A DNA stretch of 16,056 nucleotides from DATCIH01 sp036507955 (GCA_036507955.1 DATCIH010000083.1:1-16056); one strand, 5' to 3'. Positions 1 to 6,413 are shown, numbered from the stretch's first letter. A program made the numbers and translations. The notes: generated from the letters alone by a model not told the origin.

Positions 1-45
1 AAAGATTGTAATAATTGTACGTGTAATAGTTGTTCGGATAGATAG
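1..45 (+). CDS. 3' end of a cysteine-rich protein (partial)
   Basis: The first bases read in frame 1 as the last 14 residues of a protein ending at TAG (43-45). The tail is KDCNNCTCNSCSDR, four cysteines spaced C-x2-C-x-C-x2-C, which suggests a metal-binding knuckle. The rest of the gene lies outside the window. It fits the many small Cys-paired proteins downstream, but a 14-codon run could be chance, so confidence is moderate. Confidence 0.45.
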   Translation, partial: KDCNNCTCNSCSDR

Positions 46-87
46 GGAAATGAAAGAGTAATTTTGTGGGGAAGGACGTGATAATAA

Positions 88-267
88 ATGAAAGATAATT
101 GGGTAGATAATTTAAAGCGTGGAGATATGATTCAAACTTATGAAGTAGGAGTGTCTTACGCATTCGAGGGAATTGATAGTGAAGGGTTGTATATGTTACG
201 TGGTATGCCCTTTGGATATGAAAAATATCTCATGGAAACTTTTAAATTAGTCAATAAAAAGAATTAG
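88..267 (+). CDS. Small hypothetical protein, 59 aa
   Basis: A 59-residue ORF (starts MKDNWVDNLK, ends KLVNKKN) opens with ATG at 88 behind GGAAGGA (70-76), a slightly long spacing of about 11 bases. The body alternates beta-prone stretches (IQTYEVGVSY, EGLYMLRG), as expected of a small beta-barrel or SH3-like fold. It has no cysteine pair, membrane segment or catalytic motif, and I do not recognise a family. It sits 37 bases before the next gene in the same orientation, so the two are probably co-transcribed. Confidence 0.6.
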   Translation: MKDNWVDNLKRGDMIQTYEVGVSYAFEGIDSEGLYMLRGMPFGYEKYLMETFKLVNKKN

Positions 268-304
268 AATCAAATACAGATAGGATATAGAAAGGATGAT
301 AAAT

Positions 305-697
305 ATGATCATTAATAAAAAGGTTGAATTGGTTACTGGTCAAGTAGAATATCAGACTATTTGGGAACATGATTTCATGCGTGATGGAGAAACAGATTAT
401 GAATATATGAAATTTACTACGATTAGAGAGTTATTAGAGTTAATTAGTGAGAAGCAATTAAATAGACTAAAAGAGGAAACTGACTGTGATAAAGTAATCG
501 TTTCTGGAATTGTATTAAATGGTAGTGGAGAAATGGCTAGATTTAGAGGAGGAATAGGAGAGAGAAAATTAGAAGGATTTATAACTGTAGATATTGACAA
601 TCAAGATATTGACAAAAGGATTATTAATAATCTTGAAGCAATTAAAAAGATAGTTGAAAATACATTAAGTGAACATCCAATTGCTTATAGGGTTTAA
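305..697 (+). CDS. Hypothetical protein, 130 aa
   Basis: The start is taken at ATG 305 rather than ATG 296, because the ribosome site AAAGGA (291-296) overlaps the first ATG and sits 8 bases before the second. The product is a soluble alpha/beta protein of 130 residues, with a helical stretch near residues 35-55 (FTTIRELLELIS) and a charged C-terminal helix (NNLEAIKKIVENTL). No signal peptide, membrane helix or known motif is visible and the family is not recognised. The gene is followed by the largest non-coding stretch of the left half (698-920). Confidence 0.7.
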   Translation: MIINKKVELVTGQVEYQTIWEHDFMRDGETDYEYMKFTTIRELLELISEKQLNRLKEETDCDKVIVSGIVLNGSGEMARFRGGIGERKLEGFITVDIDNQDIDKRIINNLEAIKKIVENTLSEHPIAYRV

Positions 698-745
698 ATA
701 ATAACTTGGAAATTATTGTTTGAAATTTAGTTTATTAAAGGAGGA

Positions 746-783
746 CAAATAAAAAGAAGAGATGGTTTCCCGACATCTCTTCT
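746..783 (-). terminator. Leftward intrinsic terminator
   Basis: On the minus strand a perfect 10-bp stem (AGAAGAGATG pairing with CATCTCTTCT, 783-774 and 764-755, 9-base loop) is followed immediately by TTTTATTTG. On the + strand the same hairpin is followed by CCCATT, so it should stop leftward and not rightward transcription. No leftward protein gene ends here, which is why a small RNA is proposed. Confidence 0.6.
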
Positions 784-821
784 CCCATTAATAAGCCGAG
801 GCCAATCAATGATTAGTACCT
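748..821 (-). ncRNA. Candidate small antisense RNA, about 73 nt
   Basis: A compact transcription unit is visible on the minus strand: a SigA-like promoter (854-827), a predicted start near 821, and an intrinsic terminator about 65 bases on. The RNA would form two hairpins: a 5' one from GAGG/CCTC plus AATC/GATT (822-798), and the terminator stem. It lies antisense to GAGG (798-801) and ATG (809) of a 36-residue hydrophobic ORF, the arrangement of type I toxin-antitoxin pairs in Firmicutes. Size and architecture resemble such antitoxin RNAs. The existence of the RNA is an inference from sequence signals, and its target is more speculative. Confidence 0.45.
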
Positions 822-919
822 CTCTTATCATAACATATATTTACATATTATCAATAGGGAATTTATGTATATTACAGAATGAAATCATTCTTTTAATCTA
901 TAGGAAAGGAGTCAAATAA
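809..919 (+). CDS. Possible 36-aa hydrophobic peptide (toxin-like)
   Basis: ATG 809 follows GAGG (798-801) by 7 bases and opens a 36-codon ORF that is almost entirely hydrophobic (e.g. MISTSLIITYIYILS) and ends with a basic tail YRKGVK. One membrane helix is plausible. The stop TAA (917-919) lies one base before the next gene's TTG. The GAGG is paired with CCTC (819-822) in a + strand hairpin, and the candidate minus-strand RNA covers both the ribosome site and the start codon. This would fit a type I toxin, but no + strand promoter was found and the ribosome site is weak, so it may be a chance ORF. Confidence 0.25.
   Translation: MISTSLIITYIYILSIGNLCILQNEIILLIYRKGVK
827..854 (-). promoter_or_regulatory. 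Minus-strand promoter with extended -10 for a small RNA
   Basis: Read on the minus strand, TTGATA (854-849) is followed after 16 bases by TATGAT (832-827), and TGT directly precedes the -10 hexamer, giving an extended -10. The start point would be near 820-821. It points into a short region ending in an intrinsic terminator and away from all protein genes, so it would drive a small RNA. The window is AT-rich, so this rests on the combination with the terminator. Confidence 0.5.
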
Positions 920-920
920 T

Positions 921-1112
921 TTGTTAGAAGTTAAATGCGGTTGTGGTAATAGAGCATATATTGAGTCTATGGGGTATAGAAATGAAGACAATAGCCTAGT
1001 AATAATTTGGGATACTGACACTATGGGACTTGAATATAGAGATGAGGGAAAGGGTTTAAGAATTAAGTGTCCTCAATGTAAACTAGAATATGATATTTTA
1101 AGAGTGGTATAG
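921..1112 (+). CDS. Small zinc-ribbon-like protein, 63 aa
   Basis: This starts with TTG at 921, placed 9 bases after AAAGGAG (905-911); no ATG lies nearby. The 63-residue product has two cysteine pairs, C-G-C near the N-terminus (residues 6-8) and CPQC near residues 50-53, flanking a beta-rich middle. That is the layout of a one-zinc ribbon. It probably binds Zn and may act as a structural or protein-binding adaptor, but no specific function can be read. It resembles the 51-aa protein at 6459-6614, which also has two Cys pairs at its ends. Confidence 0.75.
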   Translation: MLEVKCGCGNRAYIESMGYRNEDNSLVIIWDTDTMGLEYRDEGKGLRIKCPQCKLEYDILRVV

Positions 1113-1142
1113 CATCAAAGACGAGTTTCAAAGGGAGGAAAT

Positions 1143-1277
1143 ATGTTAAACCTGTTAAAGATATTATGTTTATTTAATATTCATTACTTCCAATGGTTAG
1201 AAATGAATGGAGTCGAGACAATTTCCTATTGTAAATGGTGTAATAAAAAACGGATAGAAAGGAGTAAAAAACAATGA
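1143..1277 (+). CDS. Small Cys-pair protein, 44 aa
   Basis: ATG 1143 follows a strong AAGGGAGGAA site (1131-1140). The 44-residue product has a hydrophobic N-terminus (MLNLLKILCLF), a YCKWC pair near residues 29-33 and a basic tail (KKRIERSKK). The plan, with an aromatic stretch then a single C-x2-C, resembles the N-terminal 30 residues of the 109-aa protein at 7233 (C-I-F-x-K-W then YCKKC), so the two may be related. The tail overlaps the next start (ATGA at 1274-1277), indicating translational coupling. Function unknown. Confidence 0.6.
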   Translation: MLNLLKILCLFNIHYFQWLEMNGVETISYCKWCNKKRIERSKKQ

Positions 1278-1414
1278 AAAACTTTAACATAATTCACTAT
1301 AAAGAATGTCCACAATGTAATTTTCATATTGATTCACTTTCTAAATATGCTTATGATAATAATTTATGTCCTAAATGTGGATTTACAACTGGTTATTGGG
1401 ACAGTTACACCTAG
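1274..1414 (+). CDS. Small zinc-ribbon protein, 46 aa
   Basis: The ATG overlaps the upstream TGA by four bases, and AAAGGAG (1258-1264) lies 9 bases before it, inside the preceding gene. The 46-residue protein contains ECPQC (residues 11-15) and LCPKCGF (31-37), a classic two-knuckle C-x2-C...C-x2-C zinc ribbon of nearly minimal size. Nothing else fits in so short a chain, so it is probably a free zinc-ribbon module. Its role is unknown; such proteins in phages often bind host polymerase or replication factors, but that is not shown here. Confidence 0.7.
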   Translation: MKNFNIIHYKECPQCNFHIDSLSKYAYDNNLCPKCGFTTGYWDSYT

Positions 1415-1471
1415 TAAAACTAGTGCGTCAAATGGTAACTTATTAACTAAATAAGGAGTGATATATAATAT

Positions 1472-1660
1472 ATGTGTGTTAATTTTTTAATCTATGCGTG
1501 GTTACTAAATCTATTTGGATTTGGAGATATATGTATCAGTGGCATGAGAGAGTTATTTAATATTACGATAACCATTTCTTCATACTATTTTATGGCTTTT
1601 CTAATTGGATTAGGAATTGATTTTGTTGGAGCTAGGGTTATAAGAAAGGAGAGTAAATAA
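1472..1660 (+). CDS. Small membrane protein, 62 aa
   Basis: Two hydrophobic segments are visible: residues about 4-20 (NFLIYAWLLNLFGFG) and about 30-55 (ITITISSYYFMAFLIGLGIDF), with a basic tail ARVIRKESK. It is probably an integral membrane protein with two helices. The ribosome site AAGGAG (1453-1458) is 13 bases from ATG, longer than usual, and the spacer contains ATATATAATATAT. The stop codon overlaps the next start by one base (TAATG at 1658-1662). It could be a phage membrane or superinfection protein, but nothing specific is recognised. Confidence 0.6.
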   Translation: MCVNFLIYAWLLNLFGFGDICISGMRELFNITITISSYYFMAFLIGLGIDFVGARVIRKESK

Positions 1661-1845
1661 TGAGAGATCCAAAACGCATTGATGAAATCATTGAAGAACT
1701 AAGAATTTGTTGGAAGAAATATCCTGATTTAAGATTTGGTCAATTAGTTTATTGTCTTAATCAAAGTAACTATAATGGAGATATTTTTAATCCAGAAGAC
1801 GATAAATGGCTAAAATGGATTAAGGAAGGATTAAATTATGAATGA
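1660..1845 (+). CDS. Small hypothetical protein, 61 aa
   Basis: ATG 1660 overlaps the upstream stop (TAATG), with AAAGGAG (about 1646-1652) 7 bases ahead. The product begins MRDPKRIDEIIEELRICW and contains DLRFGQLVYCLNQ and DDKWLKWIKEGL. This layout (an N-terminal helix starting DPxRI, a middle PDLRxGQL block and an acidic C-terminal helix) looks like a recurring small protein in Firmicutes phages and mobile elements with no assigned role. It is soluble and mostly helical. The end overlaps the next gene by eight bases. Confidence 0.7.
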   Translation: MRDPKRIDEIIEELRICWKKYPDLRFGQLVYCLNQSNYNGDIFNPEDDKWLKWIKEGLNYE

Positions 1846-2134
1846 ATGCTGCGAATATATCCATGCTGATTGTGAATATCTAGAAATATGTAAAGAGAGA
1901 ATCGAGGGAATATGCATAAAAGACATCTTAGGGGAAGAATTAATCCTAAAACCTGAGTATTCACCCAATGCTATCAAAGAGAGAATCCTATATTTTGAAA
2001 ATAAAGATAAAATGAATAAAGAATTGGAGGTGAAATGTATGTCTAAAGTTGTAGATTGTGGAGTAGGTTGTGATTTTAATTGTGAAGGCGAATGTCCTTT
2101 TAACACAGAGAAAGTATCAGTAGTTGCTGAGTAA
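1838..2134 (+). CDS. Cysteine-rich hypothetical protein with an internal start, 98 aa
   Basis: ATG 1838 lies 8 bases after GGAAGGA (1824-1830), inside the end of the previous gene. The 98-residue product has an N-terminal Cys cluster (ECCEY, DCEYLEIC, GIC; residues 4-26), a charged middle and a C-terminal cluster (VDCGVGCDFNCEGECPF). An in-frame ATG at 2039 is preceded by GGAGG (2026-2030) at ideal spacing, so a separate 31-residue Cys-rich peptide may also be made from the same frame. The clusters suggest metal binding. The gene may be a fusion of two neighbouring small genes. No family recognised. Confidence 0.65.
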   Translation: MNECCEYIHADCEYLEICKERIEGICIKDILGEELILKPEYSPNAIKERILYFENKDKMNKELEVKCMSKVVDCGVGCDFNCEGECPFNTEKVSVVAE

Positions 2135-2172
2135 ATATAATAAAATATAATAAATGAAAGAAGGATAAATAT

Positions 2173-3330
2173 ATGAATACTTTAAGTAATTTAATGGCAG
2201 AGGGAATCGAGAAAAACATTAAGGATACTACTGATACATATAAAAATCTTGGTAAATCATTAGGTAATCTTGATAATTGGATGCAAAATCCATTAGATAT
2301 CTTCAATAATTACTTTGATTTTACACATCAAGAGCGAAAACCTCTACAATGGTCAACTGAAAATGAAGTAATTATTAAAAGTCAAGCAATGAATCTGTTA
2401 CATTTTCCTAATACAACGCATGAAGTAACTGCAAAATATCCTATTCTTGTATCTCCTCCAAACGCAGGACATGATTCAAAGTTAGCTGATTTTAGTCCTA
2501 CGCAAAGTTTAGTAAGGACATTACATAGTCAAGGATTTGATGTTTATGTTAATGAATGGCTTAGTGCTACTAAAGAAGATTCTGATTTAGGTATTGATAG
2601 TTATGTTAATTTCACTCATAAATCAGTAGAAAAGATTAAATCATTACATAATGTTGATAAAATTCATTTACTAGGTCAATGTCAAGGTGGATGGCAAGTG
2701 TCAATGTATACTTCGCTTCACCCTGAAAATATTTCATCTCTAGTTGTGGCTGCTGCCCCAATTAATTTTCATGCTGATTATGGAGTTATGAATGTTTTAG
2801 TAGATAATATGAAGATGGAAGACTTTGAAAAACTTACTACAAAAGGTTATCTTGCAGGGGCAGATATGCTAAAGAGTTTTAAAATGTTACAACCGAATGA
2901 ACATGAGCATCTGAAATACATTAAAGAATACATAATGGTATTAGAACAAGATAAAAAAGCAATGGATAGGACTGAACATTTTTCACAATGGTATGATAAT
3001 CCACAAAATTTAGCTAGACGATACTATTTAGAGATTGTTAAAAATGTATTTATGGATAATTGTATGGCTAATGGTGGATTTAGTATTGATGGAAGAGAGA
3101 TTGATTTGAGGAATATTAAATGTCCATTAGTATTAATTGGAGGGACAAAAGATCATATTACCCCTCCAGAACAGTGTTTTGGTATGTCAGAATTAGTATC
3201 TACACCACAAGATCAAATACATAAGTTTACAGTCTCGGCAGGACATATTGGAGCTTTAATGGGTGGTTCTGTGTTGAAGAATGAGTATCCTAAGATTTGC
3301 GATATTATGAAAGCAAGTGAAGTAAATTAA
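2173..3330 (+). CDS. PhaC-like polyhydroxyalkanoate synthase-type alpha/beta hydrolase, 385 aa
   Basis: The protein has the fold order and catalytic set of PHA synthases, which polymerise hydroxyacyl-CoA on a Cys nucleophile. The PhaC box is GQCQGGW (residues 168-174, Cys170), the Asp is in GGTKDHITPP (Asp327) and the His in SAGHIG (His358). Other PhaC-like features are LVRTLHSQGFDVYVNEW (114-129) and IHLLGQ before the nucleophile. Nucleophile-to-Asp and Asp-to-His distances (157 and 31) match PhaC, and the length fits class III/IV enzymes, which need a PhaE or PhaR partner; none is visible here. Residues 1-40 are amphipathic and helical, perhaps replacing part of that role. ATG 2173 follows AAGGA (2161-2165). 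Synthase versus lipase or depolymerase activity cannot be settled, but Cys in place of Ser favours the synthase line. Confidence 0.85.
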   Translation: MNTLSNLMAEGIEKNIKDTTDTYKNLGKSLGNLDNWMQNPLDIFNNYFDFTHQERKPLQWSTENEVIIKSQAMNLLHFPNTTHEVTAKYPILVSPPNAGHDSKLADFSPTQSLVRTLHSQGFDVYVNEWLSATKEDSDLGIDSYVNFTHKSVEKIKSLHNVDKIHLLGQCQGGWQVSMYTSLHPENISSLVVAAAPINFHADYGVMNVLVDNMKMEDFEKLTTKGYLAGADMLKSFKMLQPNEHEHLKYIKEYIMVLEQDKKAMDRTEHFSQWYDNPQNLARRYYLEIVKNVFMDNCMANGGFSIDGREIDLRNIKCPLVLIGGTKDHITPPEQCFGMSELVSTPQDQIHKFTVSAGHIGALMGGSVLKNEYPKICDIMKASEVN

Positions 3331-3354
3331 GTAACAAATAATATATAATATTGT

Positions 3355-3383
3355 TTGACAGTTGTACTCCATTGTGTTATTAT
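3355..3383 (+). promoter_or_regulatory. Strong SigA-type promoter upstream of ligase
   Basis: TTGACA (3355-3360), 17 bases, then TATTAT (3378-3383) with TG one base upstream (3375-3376), a near-consensus extended -10 promoter. It sits in the short gap after the PhaC-like gene. The start point near 3390 would make a leader of about 40 bases and places ATG 3396 almost at the transcript end, further supporting the ligase start at 3432. Confidence 0.75.
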
Positions 3384-3431
3384 TAGTTATAAGCAATGGA
3401 GTATATTTTAGAAGAAAGAAGGAGAGAGAGA

Positions 3432-5414
3432 ATGGAAGATAAGGTTGGTAGAGTCAAAGATTTGGTAGGGGAATTAAACCAATATAGACATGAATACTAC
3501 AACCTAAATAAGCCTTCAGTTTCGGACGCTACATATGATCAGAAGTTCGATGAGCTTCAATCACTTGAAAATGAAACTGGAGTATTCTATGCTAACAGTC
3601 CTACTCAAACAGTAGGTTATGAAGTCATTAGTAAACTACAAAAGGTAACTCATATTACTCCTCTTAAATCATTAGCAAAAACAAAATCACAAGAAGAATT
3701 AAATACTTGGAGAAAAGATAAAGAAACTCTACTAATGTTTAAGGGTGATGGACTTACTGTTGAATTGGATTATGACAATGGGTTATTAACAGAGGCTTCT
3801 ACTAGGGGGAATGGAGAAATAGGAGAAGTAATAACTCATAATGCAAGGACGTTTAAAAACATTCCATTATCAATTCCATTCAAAGGTAAATTAAGAATAT
3901 CAGGTGAGGCCATGATTCATAAAAAAGAATTTGACTTAATCAATTCGACACTTTCAGACGAAGATAAGTATGCAACTCCTAGAAATCTGGTAGCAGGTTC
4001 AGTAAGACAACTTAGTTCTAAAGTTTGTTCTGAAAGAAGTGTAGAATTCTATGCTTTTAATATCCTTGAATGTAGTCAAACCTTAACTGATTCAAAATAT
4101 GAAAACTTTGAGTGGTTATGGAATCAAGGAATTGATGTTATTCATTGTGATTTAGTAGAAGGTAGATATTTATCAGAGATGATAGAAGAAATGATAGAAG
4201 AAATGAAACAATTAGCAGTACAAATGGGAGTGCCAATTGATGGGTTAGTGATTTCATTCGACTCAGTAAGTTATTCAAATTCTCTTCAAGAGACCTCACA
4301 TCATCCATTGCACAGTCTTGCCTATAAATTTTTTGATGAGTCAACACAGAGCATCCTGAGAGGAGTAGAATGGAGAACCACACGAATGGGCCAAGTAAAT
4401 CCCACAGCAATCTTTGATACAGTTTCGATTGACAACACAGATGTTAATCGAGCATCATTACACAATTTATCATTCATTGAAGGATTACAATTAAGCATTG
4501 GATCAAGGATTTTAGTCTCAAAACGGAATTTAATTATACCTCATATTGAAGACAATTTGGATAGAGATTTGGGGTCGCTTGAGTATCCTAGTGAATGTCC
4601 TGCATGTGGAGAAAAAACAGCAATTAAAAATACAGGAACAGCAGATTTCTTATTCTGTGAAAATGTTAATTGTTCTGCTAAGTTGCTTGATAAATTTGTA
4701 CACTTTGTAAAAAGAGATTGTATGAATATTGATGGGTTATCCTCTGCTTCGTTAGAACTATTTATCAACGAAGGATTCTTACAGAGTTTTGATGATATCT
4801 ATAATTTAGAAGCTCATGATTATCAAATCAAAAAACTTGAAGGATGGGGTAGTAAAAGCTATACAAAACTGATTGAAGCAATTGATAAATCTAGGAAAGT
4901 TAAGTGTGCTAATTTTATCTATGCTCTTGGTATTCCCAATGTAGGAAGTTCTTCTAGTAAAATTATTGCTAAACATTTTAACAATGATTTCTGTGCATTT
5001 GAAAAAGCATGTGTTTTAGGATTTGATTTTAGTTTGTTAGAAGATTTTGGAAGTATTACAGATCAATCAATTCATAACTGGTATGCAAGTGGTAATGAAT
5101 TAAATATGTGGATGCACTTAATGGATGAGATTGAAATTATTAAAGAAGTAAAGAAGGAGGTAGTTAATGTGAGTGATAATCCGTTTAAAGGTTCAAAGTG
5201 CTACGCCACGGGTAGTTTTGCTAATTATAAAAAAGAAGAGATTAAAGCAGTATTAGAAGGTCTAGGAGCTGAGTTTGCAGGTGGTTATGCTAAGTCACTA
5301 ACATATCTAATTGAGGGGTCTTTAAAATCTTCCTCGAAAGTTGACAAAGCTAAAAAAGATGGTATTCCCGTAATTAGTGAAGAAGAATTTATGAAAATGA
5401 TTGGTAAAGTATAG
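3432..5414 (+). CDS. ligA: NAD-dependent DNA ligase
   Basis: This seals nicks using NAD+. With M1 at ATG 3432 (GAAGGAG at 3418-3424, 7 bases away; the in-frame ATG 3396 has no ribosome site), the chain is 660 residues, the usual LigA length. Visible in order: Ia domain (YYNLNKPSVSDATYD), the adenylated Lys104 in KGDG, TRGNGEIGEVITHN, SGEAM (Glu159), PRNLVAGSVRQL, DGLVIS (motif IV), AYKF (motif V), the OB region with ASLHN, a four-Cys zinc finger (Cys389, 392, 409, 414), helix-hairpin-helix repeats, and a BRCT domain (about 580-660). The motif IV lysine of DGVVIK is a serine here (about residue 275). A 12-base tandem repeat (4179-4202) duplicates MIEE. An internal GTG at 5169 behind AAGGAGG could yield the BRCT domain alone. 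Confidence 0.95.
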   Translation: MEDKVGRVKDLVGELNQYRHEYYNLNKPSVSDATYDQKFDELQSLENETGVFYANSPTQTVGYEVISKLQKVTHITPLKSLAKTKSQEELNTWRKDKETLLMFKGDGLTVELDYDNGLLTEASTRGNGEIGEVITHNARTFKNIPLSIPFKGKLRISGEAMIHKKEFDLINSTLSDEDKYATPRNLVAGSVRQLSSKVCSERSVEFYAFNILECSQTLTDSKYENFEWLWNQGIDVIHCDLVEGRYLSEMIEEMIEEMKQLAVQMGVPIDGLVISFDSVSYSNSLQETSHHPLHSLAYKFFDESTQSILRGVEWRTTRMGQVNPTAIFDTVSIDNTDVNRASLHNLSFIEGLQLSIGSRILVSKRNLIIPHIEDNLDRDLGSLEYPSECPACGEKTAIKNTGTADFLFCENVNCSAKLLDKFVHFVKRDCMNIDGLSSASLELFINEGFLQSFDDIYNLEAHDYQIKKLEGWGSKSYTKLIEAIDKSRKVKCANFIYALGIPNVGSSSSKIIAKHFNNDFCAFEKACVLGFDFSLLEDFGSITDQSIHNWYASGNELNMWMHLMDEIEIIKEVKKEVVNVSDNPFKGSKCYATGSFANYKKEEIKAVLEGLGAEFAGGYAKSLTYLIEGSLKSSSKVDKAKKDGIPVISEEEFMKMIGKV

Positions 5415-5427
5415 AAAGGAGAATTTT

Positions 5428-6357
5428 TTGGCAAGTTTTAATAATAGAGTTGGAGAAGTTGGACTGAACAAAGAAGGAAAAGAAATGAAAATTATTGACT
5501 ACCAGAATTGTGACAGTATCATAGTCTGTTTTACTATTAGTGGGAATCACATTCATACTCAGTATGGAAACTTTAAGAGAGGAGGTGTAACTGATTGCAA
5601 TTATGAATTAGAAAGAATTGGAGAAGTAAATAACAATACATTAGGAAGCAGAATGGAAATAATAAAATACATTAACAGTAAAGATATAGTTGTCAAATTT
5701 GACAATGGATTCTCAATAAAATGCTCGTATGGACAGTTTAAAAGCGGTGAACTTAGAAGTCCATATGACAAAACGACATGTAACGTTGGATATTTTGGAG
5801 AGGGAGAATACAAAGTTAGAGTTGGGGACGAAATGACAAAACAATATTATGCATGGGGAGCAATGATGCATAGATGTTATTATGATAAATATCTCCAAAA
5901 TAAAACTACATATAAAGATGTCACAGTTTGTAAGGAGTGGCATAACTTTCAGAACTTTGCAAAATGGCATGATGAGAATTATTACACAATTAATGAAGAT
6001 GTAATGCATTTAGATAAAGATATTCTAATAAGAGGGAATAAAATATATTCACCCGAAACCTGCGTTTTTGTTTCTCAAAATATAAACAGTTTATTTTTAA
6101 AAAGTGACAAAGCGAGAGGTGAATATCCGATTGGCGTAGGTTATCGGAAAGATATGGATAATTATTCAGCACGTTGTGGGACTAATGATGGGGGAAGAAA
6201 AGATTTGGGGTATTACAATACGCCAGAAAAAGCATTCAGTGTATATAAGGTTTTTAAAGAGCAGACCATTAAAAATGTAGCAGATAAGTATAAAGAATAT
6301 ATACCACCGAAATTATATGACGCAATGTATAAATACATAGTAGACATTAATGACTAG
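5428..6357 (+). CDS. HNH-type homing endonuclease with AP2 domain, 309 aa
   Basis: The start is TTG 5428, 6 bases after GAAAGGAG (5414-5421), which overlaps the ligase stop. Residues 9-54 and 65-110 form a tandem repeat (GEV...G..M.II.Y....DI.V.F...YG.FK.G), a modular N-terminus seen in phage DNA-binding proteins. Residues about 135-225 form an HNH-like nuclease core (CKEWHNFQNFAKW, HLDKDI, GNKIYSPETCVFV). Residues about 232-275 (YPIGVGYR...YSARC...GRKDLGYYNTPEKAF) match an AP2 DNA-binding domain. Such proteins cut and copy themselves as free-standing homing endonucleases. Being coupled to ligA, it may have inserted there. Target site unknown. Confidence 0.82.
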   Translation: MASFNNRVGEVGLNKEGKEMKIIDYQNCDSIIVCFTISGNHIHTQYGNFKRGGVTDCNYELERIGEVNNNTLGSRMEIIKYINSKDIVVKFDNGFSIKCSYGQFKSGELRSPYDKTTCNVGYFGEGEYKVRVGDEMTKQYYAWGAMMHRCYYDKYLQNKTTYKDVTVCKEWHNFQNFAKWHDENYYTINEDVMHLDKDILIRGNKIYSPETCVFVSQNINSLFLKSDKARGEYPIGVGYRKDMDNYSARCGTNDGGRKDLGYYNTPEKAFSVYKVFKEQTIKNVADKYKEYIPPKLYDAMYKYIVDIND

Positions 6358-6369
6358 GTAATATATAAT
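6341..6369 (+). promoter_or_regulatory. Probable SigA-type promoter
   Basis: TAGACA (6341-6346), 17 bases, TATAAT (6364-6369). The -35 lies within the last codons of the endonuclease gene, and the predicted start (about 6376) begins a leader of about 80 bases that contains a GC hairpin before the next gene at 6459. Confidence 0.55.
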
Positions 6370-6391
6370 ATATACATAGGTTATATTCTAA

Positions 6392-6413
6392 TGGGGTATT
6401 TAAAATAGCCCCA
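6392..6413 (+). other. Leader hairpin with bulged G
   Basis: TGGGGTAT (6392-6399) pairs with ATAGCCCCA (6405-6413), with G6408 bulged and a 5-base loop. No T-run follows, so it is not an intrinsic terminator. It lies in the 5' leader of the transcript from the 6341-6369 promoter and could stabilise or regulate that message. Confidence 0.5.

Noticed and set aside
2124..2151. TTGCTG-16-TATAAT as a promoter for the PhaC-like gene
   Set aside because: The start point would fall only about 3 bases before the ribosome site, leaving almost no leader; TATAAT-like words are common in this AT-rich sequence.
3396..3431. Earlier in-frame ATG for the ligase
   Set aside because: It lies only about 6 bases from the predicted transcript start and has no ribosome site, while ATG 3432 has GAAGGAG at ideal distance.
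4138..4410. Minus-strand open frames inside ligA and other large genes
   Set aside because: They have no ribosome sites, lie opposite well-supported genes and read as low-complexity hydrophobic shadows.
6392..6413. Intrinsic terminator at the GGGG/CCCC hairpin
   Set aside because: No T-run follows and it lies just downstream of a promoter, so a leader structure is more likely.
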